Assembly: GCA_038230695.1 (NCBI GenBank)
Contig: JBBRMT010000198.1
Span: 1 to 9,015 of the forward strand
DNA length: 9,015 nucleotides
Reading direction: 5' to 3'
Origin: QHBQ01 sp038230695
GTDB lineage: Bacteria > Chloroflexota > Chloroflexia > QHBQ01
In this document: one piece after another, positions 1 through 4,786 of the stretch
How the letters are laid out: each line of letters starts with the position of its first letter
How positions within the stretch are numbered: the first letter of the stretch is position 1
Position numbers and translations under genes: made by a program
Notes under the pieces: model-generated
What the model saw: only the letters and a program-made list of their open reading frames with translations
Databases searched by the model: none
Told to the model about the DNA's origin: nothing

Positions 1-2
1 AG

Positions 3-98
3 CAGTGCATTTCGCACATGCGGACCTGTTCGTTTGTGCTCGGGAACGCCTTGACGGCTGCCGGTCTAGAGGATGCATTGGAGATGATGCGTGCATGA
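3..98 (+). CDS. Possible C-terminal end of an unidentified protein (partial)
   Basis: One + strand frame is open from the window edge to TGA at 96-98. It reads as a plausible protein end, including GNALTAAGLEDALEMMRA. The gene would start outside the window and no family can be named from about 31 residues. Another frame is open to 154 but its composition looks less like protein. The AT-rich repeats begin about 100 bases downstream. The call rests only on composition and stop placement, so it is weak. Confidence 0.25.
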   Translation, partial: QCISHMRTCSFVLGNALTAAGLEDALEMMRA

Positions 99-213
99 CT
101 GAATGTGTTAGGCAGTCTCGATGGCAAATTCTACTTTGACTACTTGCAGTTCGGGCAAAGCGTACCTCGCAACGATGTGTTAGCAACGGCGAAAGGTTTT
201 TTTTTCAGTTTTA

Positions 214-238
214 ATCCCGCAACCGGGACCAATACAAA
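214..238 (+). repeat. 25-bp repeat, copy 1, with CCCG/CGGG hairpin
   Basis: First of two identical 25-bp copies, exactly 60 bp apart start to start. The core is ATCCCGCAACCGGGACC, which can fold CCCG-CAAC-CGGG. It is preceded by CAGTTTTA and, further up, a run of nine T (197-205). The second copy has the same T9 run (247-255), so the whole block may be a diverged 60-bp tandem duplication. The region between 99 and 384 holds nothing else recognisable. Confidence 0.85.
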
Positions 239-273
239 TAAACAGATTTTTTTTTATAATTTTACAGTTTTAT

Positions 274-298
274 ATCCCGCAACCGGGACCAATACAAA
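274..298 (+). repeat. 25-bp repeat, copy 2, with CCCG/CGGG hairpin
   Basis: Identical to 214-238 over 25 bases. Including the shared upstream CAGTTTTA, with one extra base here, the repeated unit runs from about 265 to 299, begins GTTT and ends AAAC, as many CRISPR repeats do. There are only two copies, the interval is low-complexity AT, and no cas gene is in the window, so it is annotated as a simple direct repeat. Confidence 0.85.
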
Positions 299-340
299 CG
301 CCTATTGCGAGCTCTATGCAAGAAGCACGAGCCGCCGAGG

Positions 341-400
341 CGTAAGCCCGACAATGGGCCAAAACATACAGGAAACCAGGCCGTCTATTGCGCACCCTGG
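341..400 (+). repeat. 60-bp imperfect direct repeat, copy 1
   Basis: It aligns with 451-510 at a 110-bp period. Shared blocks include CGTAA..AGCCC, ATGGGCCA, ACCAGG, and GCGCA.CCTGG at the end. Each copy can form two hairpins: GCCC..GGGC with a 5-6 nt loop, and CCAGG (376-380) with CCTGG (396-400). The end of the copy overlaps the 10-bp palindrome CTGGATCCAG. Confidence 0.7.
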
Positions 401-804
401 ATCCAGCGGGTCATGCCAAAGCATGCACCCGCTATGGCATGGAAGCCATACGTAAAAGCCCAACATGGGCCAGAAAATGATAAGACCAGGGCGCCTAGTG
501 CGCATCCTGGAATGACAGCACCAGGCAGATGGGCGACCAGTTGCCAGGGATTGGTATATGTGCTGCTGGCTATAATGCTCTGCCCAGCGGGAATATAAGG
601 TCGAGTGGCGGCAAGTTCGTGTTGTGGTCCCTGCGCTGGTTGGCGGGCGCTTACGTAGTGCGTCGTCACACGCTTCAGAGCTTCGTTTGTTGGCATCCGA
701 CCCGCCTGGGCATCCGGTTCCGCCTGGCTGCCACCAACTGCCAGCAGCAACAGAAGCGCCAGCAGGGTGAGTACGGTGCCGAGCAGATAACCTCTCTTAA
801 TCAC
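385..804 (-). CDS. Small secreted protein of unknown function
   Basis: The 139-residue minus-strand frame starts at GTG (802-804), with AGAAAGG about 8 bases upstream. The N-terminus is a textbook signal peptide: charged MIKRG, a leucine-rich core (residues 7-25), then SQA|EP, consistent with signal peptidase I cleavage after residue 28. There is no lipobox cysteine. Residues 29-95 are polar and match nothing I recognise. From about residue 99 the frame runs into the stem-loop repeats (341-510), giving a hydrophobic, cysteine-containing tail that may be an accident of the repeats and not an evolved domain. A 12-codon leader ORF overlaps its start by GTGA. The signal peptide makes the 5' half convincing; the true end and the role are open. 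Confidence 0.45.
   Translation of the reverse strand: MIKRGYLLGTVLTLLALLLLLAVGGSQAEPDAQAGRMPTNEALKRVTTHYVSARQPAQGPQHELAATRPYIPAGQSIIASSTYTNPWQLVAHLPGAVIPGCALGALVLSFSGPCWAFTYGFHAIAGACFGMTRWIQGAQ
405..433. repeat. Long stem-loop between the two repeat copies
   Basis: Bases 405-416 (AGCGGGTCATGC) pair with 421-433 over 12 base pairs. There is one bulged C at 426 and a CAAA loop. A further small hairpin, ATGGC/GCCAT (434-438 with 445-449), follows. No run of T follows on either strand, so it is not a classical intrinsic terminator. It lies inside the 3' part of the minus-strand reading frame 385-804. Confidence 0.6.
451..510 (+). repeat. 60-bp imperfect direct repeat, copy 2
   Basis: Second copy of the unit at 341-400. 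Its terminal hairpin is stronger: CCAGG (486-490) pairs with CCTGG (506-510), and inside it GCGC (491-494) pairs with GCGC (500-503) around a CTAGT loop, leaving AT bulged. The pairing of the outer stem is kept in both copies while the loop bases differ, which suggests selection on the fold. Confidence 0.7.
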
Positions 805-839
805 TGTTCAGGCCTTTCTAGCATTTTGAGCATCATCAT
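801..839 (-). CDS. 12-residue leader ORF overlapping the secreted-protein start
   Basis: The minus-strand frame ATG (837-839) to TGA (801-803) encodes MMMLKMLERPEQ. An AAGAGG ribosome-binding site lies 5 bases before the first ATG. Its TGA overlaps the GTG start of the downstream gene as GTGA, an arrangement typical of translational coupling. Three ATG codons in a row open the frame. It could be a coupling leader peptide or chance; nothing in the peptide suggests an attenuator. Confidence 0.3.
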   Translation of the reverse strand: MMMLKMLERPEQ

Positions 840-850
840 GACAGCCTCTT

Positions 851-879
851 ATCTTAGAAAAAGGTGAGACAGCGGGCAA
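851..879 (-). promoter_or_regulatory. Possible promoter for the secreted-protein gene
   Basis: On the minus strand TTGCCC (874-879) and TAAGAT (851-856) are 17 bases apart, each 4/6 to the sigma-70 consensus. It lies between the right end of the IS200/IS605 element and the leader ORF at 801-839. The match is modest and no other support is available. Confidence 0.35.
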
Positions 880-901
880 ACATCCCACTGCATGTGGTCG
901 G

Positions 902-1040
902 GTGACACTCCACACCTGCTAAAGCAGGGTGGCTTCTCTGTTGCCAGAGCTACGCTGGTAGCGAATACCAACGGGCGGTATCATATCGCCGACTACTGGC
1001 CCACAGGCCAGATACCTTGCACGGATGTTCATCCCGCCAA
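902..1040 (-). ncRNA. Predicted omega RNA (reRNA) at the right end of the IS
   Basis: In IS200/IS605 elements the RNA that guides TnpB comes from the 3' part of tnpB and the right end, and its guide is the first bases outside the element. Here that places the scaffold over the end of tnpB and the 910-932 hairpin, with the guide reading leftward from 901 (CCGACCACATGCAGTG). The 5' limit given is a guess. The role follows from the family, not from a covariance match. Confidence 0.4.
910..932 (-). repeat. Right-end stem-loop of the IS200/IS605 element
   Basis: On the minus strand CCAC-CCTGC-TTTA-GCAGG-T-GTGG makes a 9-bp stem with one bulged T. The tnpB stop codon TAG (919-921) begins in the loop, so the nuclease reading frame ends inside the transposition and omega-RNA structure. 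The AAG just 5' of the stem is shared with the left-end stem and is the likely guide sequence for TnpA cleavage. Confidence 0.8.
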
Positions 1041-2082
1041 CCTGGTCGCGGTGGAACTTCTTACCGCAGGGTTTACATTTGTAGTTGCGCGATTTGACCT
1101 TGCTCTTCTTCACGTTGCCGCAGGCGGGGCAGGTGCGGGTGGTGTAAGCTTCGTCTACGAGTGCCACCTTCATTCCCAACCGCTCCGCTTTGTATGTGAG
1201 ATAGAACCTGGTCTTGCCCGCTGTCCATTGGTGCAACCGTTGGTTAGCCGAATGTCCATAGTCTAGCGCTCGTCGAATGTCTCTAACATCGCCGATGGCT
1301 AGAACCTGCACGCCTTGCTCGTGGAGCGCGGAGGTAAGTTTGGTAGTTTGCTTGTGTTCAATATCCCTGATCTGGTTGGCGACATGGCTGAGTTGCTTAC
1401 GTTTGGAGCGGATCAGCTTCCCTCGCCGTCGGCTGCCCCGTTTGCAAACATCTATCTTAGCATCCAGTTTGGCCTTTAGCTTGTTCTGGTACTGGCGCAC
1501 CGAGCGTAGATACCTGCCATTCAAGATGATGGTCTGTTCCCCATCAAAGCTAACCGCCTGATGTATCTCGCCCAGGTCAACCCCTGCAACCTTATCGCCG
1601 AGCGGTGCGCCGAGTGGGGGCTGCTCATAAACGCCGATGGCTTCATACTCTGTACCTGTCCAGTGCATGGTTAGGGTGCGCGGCAGTGGGTGTGACCAAG
1701 CGATGATAAGCGGCGAGTTACCTCTCCCATTGGCAAGGTGTAGGTATCCGTTCTTTATCTTGATGGCAGTGGCTTTGTACTCCACCCTGAAGAACTTGCG
1801 TCGGCGGCGGGGCGGATGTGCGTTGGGGTCGGTCTTGCGCCTGGCCCGCCATGATTTGAGGCCAGCATAGAATGCCTGTACCGTGGCATCAATGGTATGT
1901 GCGTGTAGGTTGCCTTCGCTGATCAGGCGCATCATGCTGGATGGCTTCAACCATATACCCTTCTTACGCACAACTCGCCAGAAGGTGGCGACGCTTAGCG
2001 AGTAGATGCGCCCCGCCTCTAGCGCGAGTGCGTCTAGCTGTTCATTCTTGCCGATATGCTGTTTGCGAACGGTATAATTCAT
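919..2082 (-). CDS. tnpB: TnpB, IS605 OrfB-type RNA-guided nuclease
   Basis: The start ATG at 2080-2082 overlaps the tnpA stop as ATGA and has AAGGGA just upstream; the open frame continues further upstream, but only inside tnpA. The 387-residue length is normal for TnpB. An N-terminal helical region is followed by RuvC-I GVDLG (Asp169), the motif-II region IGDVRDIR (263-270), a four-cysteine zinc ribbon (Cys318, 321, 336, 339) and RuvC-III HRDQVGG (Asp346). The usual motif-II glutamate is Gly264; the acidic residue VDEAYTT (Glu311), just before the zinc ribbon, probably replaces it, as in TnpB groups with a rearranged catalytic site. TnpB is not needed for transposition itself; with the omega RNA it cuts the empty site, helping the element to be kept. 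The frame is intact and reaches the element's right-end hairpin. Confidence 0.9.
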   Translation of the reverse strand: MNYTVRKQHIGKNEQLDALALEAGRIYSLSVATFWRVVRKKGIWLKPSSMMRLISEGNLHAHTIDATVQAFYAGLKSWRARRKTDPNAHPPRRRRKFFRVEYKATAIKIKNGYLHLANGRGNSPLIIAWSHPLPRTLTMHWTGTEYEAIGVYEQPPLGAPLGDKVAGVDLGEIHQAVSFDGEQTIILNGRYLRSVRQYQNKLKAKLDAKIDVCKRGSRRRGKLIRSKRKQLSHVANQIRDIEHKQTTKLTSALHEQGVQVLAIGDVRDIRRALDYGHSANQRLHQWTAGKTRFYLTYKAERLGMKVALVDEAYTTRTCPACGNVKKSKVKSRNYKCKPCGKKFHRDQVGGMNIRARYLACGPVVGDMIPPVGIRYQRSSGNREATLL

Positions 2083-2477
2083 AGTCCCTTTTGGGCAGCG
2101 AGGTAACGTTGAATGGTCTCGCTGCTGACGTTCCCGGCCGTCGAGGCAAAGTAACTTCGCGTCCACATAGAAGGTAGTTTCTTAAGCTGGGGGTATTTCT
2201 TCCTTAGTTCGTATGAGGTTAGCCCTTTGCACTGGCTAACTATATCGGCGGCGGTTGTGGTAGGAAACGCCCGGACAAACAAGTGGATATGGTCTGGCTG
2301 AATGGCTAGCTCTATCACCGTCCAGCCATGTTCATCGCACTTCTGCCTGATGAGCGCATCGCAATCTTTGGCAATGTCGCCTACCAGCACCGCCTTGCGC
2401 CGCTTCGGTGTCCAGATTAGATGGTATACGATGAGGTGTACCCTGTTCTCGTCGCGCTGGTATTCCAGACTTCCCAT
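2079..2477 (-). CDS. tnpA: TnpA, IS200-type Y1 HUH transposase
   Basis: The protein has 132 residues, the normal length for the family. The HUH motif is in PDHIHLF (His63, His65) and the catalytic tyrosine in IQRYLAAQKG (Tyr125), preceded by the conserved stretch AGNVSSETIQRY. The enzyme works as a dimer that nicks single-stranded DNA at both element ends, using the end hairpins and forming a 5'-phosphotyrosine link. The ATG at 2475-2477 has AAGGAG 8 bases upstream. tnpB follows with a 4-base ATGA overlap, so the two are probably co-translated from the promoter at 2517-2545. No sign of damage is seen. Confidence 0.95.
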   Translation of the reverse strand: MGSLEYQRDENRVHLIVYHLIWTPKRRKAVLVGDIAKDCDALIRQKCDEHGWTVIELAIQPDHIHLFVRAFPTTTAADIVSQCKGLTSYELRKKYPQLKKLPSMWTRSYFASTAGNVSSETIQRYLAAQKGL

Positions 2478-2516
2478 GTGGTTAGCTCCTTACAAACTGT
2501 TGATTAGCTTGTTTAT

Positions 2517-2545
2517 ATTATACCATAATCTCAACAATTCGTTAA
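2517..2545 (-). promoter_or_regulatory. tnpA promoter with extended -10
   Basis: On the minus strand TTAACG (2540-2545, 4/6 to the -35 consensus) and a perfect TATAAT (2517-2522) are 17 bases apart. TG precedes the -10 as TGGTATAAT (extended -10). A small TGGC-TTTA-GCCA hairpin (2553-2564) lies just upstream. The leader to the tnpA start is about 35 bases. Confidence 0.7.
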
Positions 2546-2585
2546 GCTGCTCTGGCTAAAGCCAACAAGGAAAAGCCGCGCCTAA

Positions 2586-2608
2586 CCACAGCCCATAAAT
2601 GGGCGTGG
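2586..2608 (-). repeat. Left-end stem-loop of the IS200/IS605 element
   Basis: On the minus strand CCAC-GCCCA-TTTA-TGGGC-T-GTGG forms a 9-bp stem with a TTTA loop and a single bulged T. It matches the right-end structure (910-932) in outer stem, loop and bulge, with different but paired inner bases. This is strong evidence that both ends of one element are present. Confidence 0.8.
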
Positions 2609-2645
2609 CTTGCGGTGGGCTTACTTCTGTCAGCGGGTGAGCTGA

Positions 2646-4310
2646 TCAGCGCGTCAAGGATAAGGCTACCATCTGCCTCTCAATGGTGAACTCGACCTGC
2701 ACCTCTCGGCCAGCGATCTCGGCCAGCGCTTTCTGGATGATCTCCCGGTAGTCCCGCTCGAACGCCTCGGCTACGCCAACCGCGTAGTGGGATAGACACC
2801 AAACCTCGCCAACAACTTCGACGAGCCGCACGTGCTGAAGCCATAGCATCCACACCGCCCCTCTGACCTGTTGGTGCAGCTCCTCTCTGGCCGCCAGAAA
2901 GTATGCCTGATCAGTGGTGGATAGCAGAGGCGCTTCAGGTAGGGATGCCTCCCCAGCAGATGCCTCTGTCAGCCCGTGGGATGGCTCAGGTTGTGGTTCC
3001 AGAGCTGGATCGGTGTTCTGCTGTGGCTGCTGAACGTATCCGCTGCTAATCGGCGCGGGCGGCGCTTCTCCGGCCGCCAGCATCGTCAGCACGAATCCCG
3101 CACGGCTCTTGAGATTACTCTGGCGTATGGCGTAGCGCACCCAGGCGCGCACATCGGCGGGGGGGTGGGTAGCCGCCATCTTAGCCGCGACTGACTTCAG
3201 CACCCTGATGCTGGTTAGGGCCTGGGCCGCTGCCTGCTGGTCGTCGGTGAGCGGCCTATCCTGCTGCACGGGGATTAGTATGCCCGTACTATCCGCGCTG
3301 GCGAGCTCGCCAACTGGGAAAGAATCAATCCCTGAACCAACAACAACAACGCCGTCTGTTTGTTGTTTTCGATTCTTTGATTCTTTAATTCTTTCTATTT
3401 GGCTACCACCAGTGACAGCCCTCGGGGTGTCTTCCTGCGTAGCGACAGGCGAAGCCGGGTGGTCAATAGTGACAACCCTGACGCTCTTCCCCCGACCGAC
3501 CTTTGTGCCCTCGACGTGCGCCGGTGATACTCCGGCGATAGCCTTCGTGCCATCTCGCCTACCTGCTCTACCAGGTACGGCGGCTCGGTCAGGGGTGCCA
3601 CTGGTGACAGCCCTACCCTCTCCCTTTTTGGGGATTGCTACGCCGGTGGTCCTTGCTGCGGCTCCCCTTGCACCAGCTTCGTGGCGGCCCTCATCTGAGG
3701 TGGCGGGGATGATACCGGAGCGGGCTGCTGCGGGGAAAACTTGAGTCGACTGCGAACGGCGACCGTCCTGGTCTGATGAGGCGGCGCGGCTGCGGCCACT
3801 GCCATCGGCAAGCGGCATCTCTCCAGCCTCTAGCGTGTCTGGCGACTTCATCTCACCGAGCAGGATATACGTGTTCGCCTGGTGGATGCCCATCTCTACG
3901 GCAACCAGGCTCAGGTTGACGAACTCCCGCAGGTAACGCCTGACCGAGCTTGCGCTGCAGCCTGCGACACTGCCCAGGTAGGCGCACGAGGTATGGGCGC
4001 GGGTGGGAGTGAACTGGTTCGAGGCGATCTCGGTGAGCGCAAGGTAGATCGAGCGGGCGGCGAGCAGACGAGGGCCGCTGAAATGCTGGCCCAGGGTGTG
4101 AAGCGCGCTCTTCTCTTGCCACAGCCAGCCGGATGACGAGTGGATGTTGCGGGGGGTGGGGACGAGTACTGGCTTCTGGTCGTCTCGTATTTCATGACTG
4201 GTCGCCGGTGTGATATGTGCGCCCACACCTTGAAGGTGTGCTTTGTTGCGCCCGCTGTTCTCACGCAGCGGTGCTGGGGTAGTGGTATTCATGGAAAATG
4301 GCCTTTCCAT
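2646..4310 (-). CDS. Winged-helix / DnaA_N-like replication-type protein
   Basis: The protein has 554 residues in three parts. Residues 65-150 look like a winged helix-turn-helix (LAARSIYLALTEIA, then VAGCSASSVRRYLREFVNLS as recognition helix), as in plasmid and phage replication proteins. Residues 155-355 are a low-complexity, probably disordered linker with three loose repeats of RAVT-x-G type. Residues 360-418 (HPPADVRAWVRYAIRQ, then KSRAGFVLTMLAAGEAPP) resemble the conserved block of DnaD/phage-replication-like proteins. Residues 475-545 match the pattern of the DnaA N-terminal domain (VWCLSH, ERDYREIIQKALAEIAG, VQVEFTI), which contacts helicase or loader in DnaA. There is no ATPase domain. 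ATG 4308-4310 is kept because MERPF is echoed as MEKPL at the 4731 ORF; ATG 4290-4292, with GGAAAGG upstream, is the alternative. The role in replication initiation is inferred. Confidence 0.75.
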   Translation of the reverse strand: MERPFSMNTTTPAPLRENSGRNKAHLQGVGAHITPATSHEIRDDQKPVLVPTPRNIHSSSGWLWQEKSALHTLGQHFSGPRLLAARSIYLALTEIASNQFTPTRAHTSCAYLGSVAGCSASSVRRYLREFVNLSLVAVEMGIHQANTYILLGEMKSPDTLEAGEMPLADGSGRSRAASSDQDGRRSQSTQVFPAAARSGIIPATSDEGRHEAGARGAAARTTGVAIPKKGEGRAVTSGTPDRAAVPGRAGRRDGTKAIAGVSPAHVEGTKVGRGKSVRVVTIDHPASPVATQEDTPRAVTGGSQIERIKESKNRKQQTDGVVVVGSGIDSFPVGELASADSTGILIPVQQDRPLTDDQQAAAQALTSIRVLKSVAAKMAATHPPADVRAWVRYAIRQSNLKSRAGFVLTMLAAGEAPPAPISSGYVQQPQQNTDPALEPQPEPSHGLTEASAGEASLPEAPLLSTTDQAYFLAAREELHQQVRGAVWMLWLQHVRLVEVVGEVWCLSHYAVGVAEAFERDYREIIQKALAEIAGREVQVEFTIERQMVALSLTR

Positions 4311-4324
4311 GCCCTATTTTGGGC
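4291..4324. promoter_or_regulatory. Two short inverted repeats over the replication-gene start
   Basis: ATGGAAA (4291-4297) and TTTCCAT (4304-4310) are inverted around 6 bases and contain both candidate start codons. Directly next to them GCCC-TATTTT-GGGC (4311-4324) forms a second inverted repeat. As DNA these could be a repressor site; as RNA the first would hide the start. No promoter for the minus-strand gene could be identified nearby. Confidence 0.3.
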
Positions 4325-4342
4325 AATTCTCCACCAAACCCC

Positions 4343-4371
4343 TTGACAGCGAGGATCAACTGCGATATAAT
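4343..4371 (+). promoter_or_regulatory. Consensus sigma-70 promoter of small RNA 1
   Basis: TTGACA (4343-4348) and TATAAT (4366-4371) are both perfect, with a 17-base spacer. It points right, away from the replication-type gene, and predicts a start near 4378. The upstream context CCAAACCCCTTGACAGC recurs at the second small-RNA promoter. Confidence 0.9.
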
Positions 4372-4377
4372 GCACTC

Positions 4378-4484
4378 AAGAAAAGCGCAAAAATCTAGCT
4401 GGTCACTCACCGCGAGGTGGTGGCTGGTTGTAGTTGGAACGATAGCCCACTGACTAGCTTGGCGGCAGATGCAGTGGGTTTTTC
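4378..4484 (+). ncRNA. Small RNA 1 of a duplicated pair (about 106 nt)
   Basis: A perfect promoter and an intrinsic terminator bound about 106 bases with no credible reading frame. The 5' end (AAGAAAAGCGCA) and the 3' part (AGCCCACTGAC..AGCT, terminator, CGTT.GGCCG) match small RNA 2. The middle differs but folds alike: CAC-T-CACC-GCGA-GGTG-GTG, a 7-bp hairpin with one bulged base and a GNRA tetraloop. Minus-strand genes flank it, ending upstream at 4522 and starting downstream at 4310, so a read-through minus transcript would be fully complementary to it. It matches no RNA family I know; it is not 6S, tmRNA, T-box or SRP-like. Antisense or trans-acting regulation are both possible. Confidence 0.7.
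4446..4483 (+). terminator. Intrinsic terminator of small RNA 1
   Basis: CCCACTG (4446-4452) pairs with CAGTGGG (4472-4478) across 19 bases and is followed at once by five T (4479-4483). There is no A run on the 5' side, so it works only on the + strand. The same stem, loop length and T run occur at 4848-4885. Confidence 0.85.
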
Positions 4485-4499
4485 GTTGGCCGGAATTGA

Positions 4500-4516
4500 G
4501 CCCCTCCGGTGAGGGC
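4500..4516. repeat. Conserved hairpin after small RNA 1
   Basis: CCCCTCCGGTGAGGGCG can fold with CCCT/AGGG. Its counterpart after small RNA 2 is CCCCTGCGGTGGGGGCG at 4906-4922. Each copy lies 3' of the stop codon of the upstream minus-strand gene (4522 and 4939), with no T run, so it may be an mRNA 3'-end or intercistronic structure. Confidence 0.5.
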
Positions 4517-4521
4517 GTTGG

Positions 4522-4731
4522 TTACTGCAAGTTAGTTACTCGCCTGGTTGTTAGGTTCTCCTTTGCTTGACCGCCCATTCTTCGATTTACCAGTTTCTCA
4601 CTATCTGGTAACGGCCAGCACCGTCGCATTAAGCGCAGAGTGCCTGCCGCCGCTACCATATCACCCTTGTCTCCTAGCACGGCTTTGGAGTCTAGCACCG
4701 ACTCGCCGACTCCCGCAAGTGGCTTTTCCAC
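4522..4731 (-). CDS. Hypothetical 69-residue protein between the two small RNAs
   Basis: It starts at GTG (4729-4731) and stops at TAA (4522-4524). The N-terminus MEKPL parallels MERPF of the replication-type protein, and the two gene starts sit in the same position relative to a small-RNA promoter, which favours a real start here. The rest (AGVGESVLDSKAVLGDKGD, then a basic second half) is not recognised and has no membrane segment. No strong ribosome-binding site is visible; AGAGG lies about 15 bases upstream. It could be a decayed remnant of a longer gene. Confidence 0.35.
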   Translation of the reverse strand: MEKPLAGVGESVLDSKAVLGDKGDMVAAAGTLRLMRRCWPLPDSEKLVNRRMGGQAKENLTTRRVTNLQ

Positions 4732-4750
4732 CAATATTTAGCCAAACCTC

Positions 4751-4780
4751 TTGACAGCATCCCTCGGCCTGCGGTATAAT
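4751..4780 (+). promoter_or_regulatory. Consensus sigma-70 promoter of small RNA 2
   Basis: TTGACA (4751-4756) and TATAAT (4775-4780) are both perfect, with an 18-base spacer and a predicted start near 4787. The context CCAAACCTCTTGACAGC repeats that of the promoter at 4343. It diverges from the 4731 ORF start, as promoter 1 does from the 4310 start. Confidence 0.9.
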
Positions 4781-4786
4781 CAGTGC

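Larger units (their letters stand above)
902..2628 (-). mobile_element. IS200/IS605-family insertion sequence (tnpA + tnpB)
   Basis: Both ends carry a stem-loop of the same design, read on the minus strand: CCAC, five bases, TTTA loop, five complementary bases, a bulged T, GTGG. One is at 2586-2608 (left end), the other at 910-932 (right end). The inner five base pairs differ in sequence but are fully compensated. Subterminal hairpins with an unpaired T are what TnpA recognises in this family. The right end is placed after GTCAC at 902, 8 bases beyond the hairpin, like the TTCAC end of ISDra2. The left boundary is less certain; CTGAC at 2629-2633 is one candidate flank. These elements have no inverted repeats and make no target duplication. 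Confidence 0.85.

Noticed and set aside
214..298. CRISPR array
   Set aside because: There are only two repeats, a low-complexity interval and no cas genes; reported as a repeat and a low-interest finding.
405..433. Intrinsic terminator of the secreted-protein gene
   Set aside because: The stem is strong but no T run follows on either strand.
105..598. Two + strand frames over the repeats (105-455 and 305-598)
   Set aside because: They read through the AT-rich and stem-loop repeats, with no ribosome-binding site and no protein-like composition.
451..640. Integron attC site, suggested by GCCCAAC at 458-464
   Set aside because: No matching GTTRRRY core was found at the right distance, and there is no integrase gene in the window.
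2082..2166. Longer tnpB start at 2166
   Set aside because: The added 28 codons lie inside tnpA and lack a TnpB-like N-terminus; the ATG in the ATGA overlap has an AAGGGA site.
3208..3744. 178-codon + strand frame inside the replication-type gene
   Set aside because: It is opposite the low-complexity linker; long open frames there come from GC bias, and no domain or start signal supports it.
4378..4484. Riboswitch or T-box leader for a downstream + strand gene
   Set aside because: No credible + strand gene follows the terminator and no T-box or known riboswitch signature is present, so a stand-alone RNA fits better.
4680..4734. tRNA-like 3' half ending in TCCACCA
   Set aside because: No T-loop consensus and no cloverleaf could be built; the GGAGTC/GACTCC stem is isolated and the stretch lies in the 69-codon frame.
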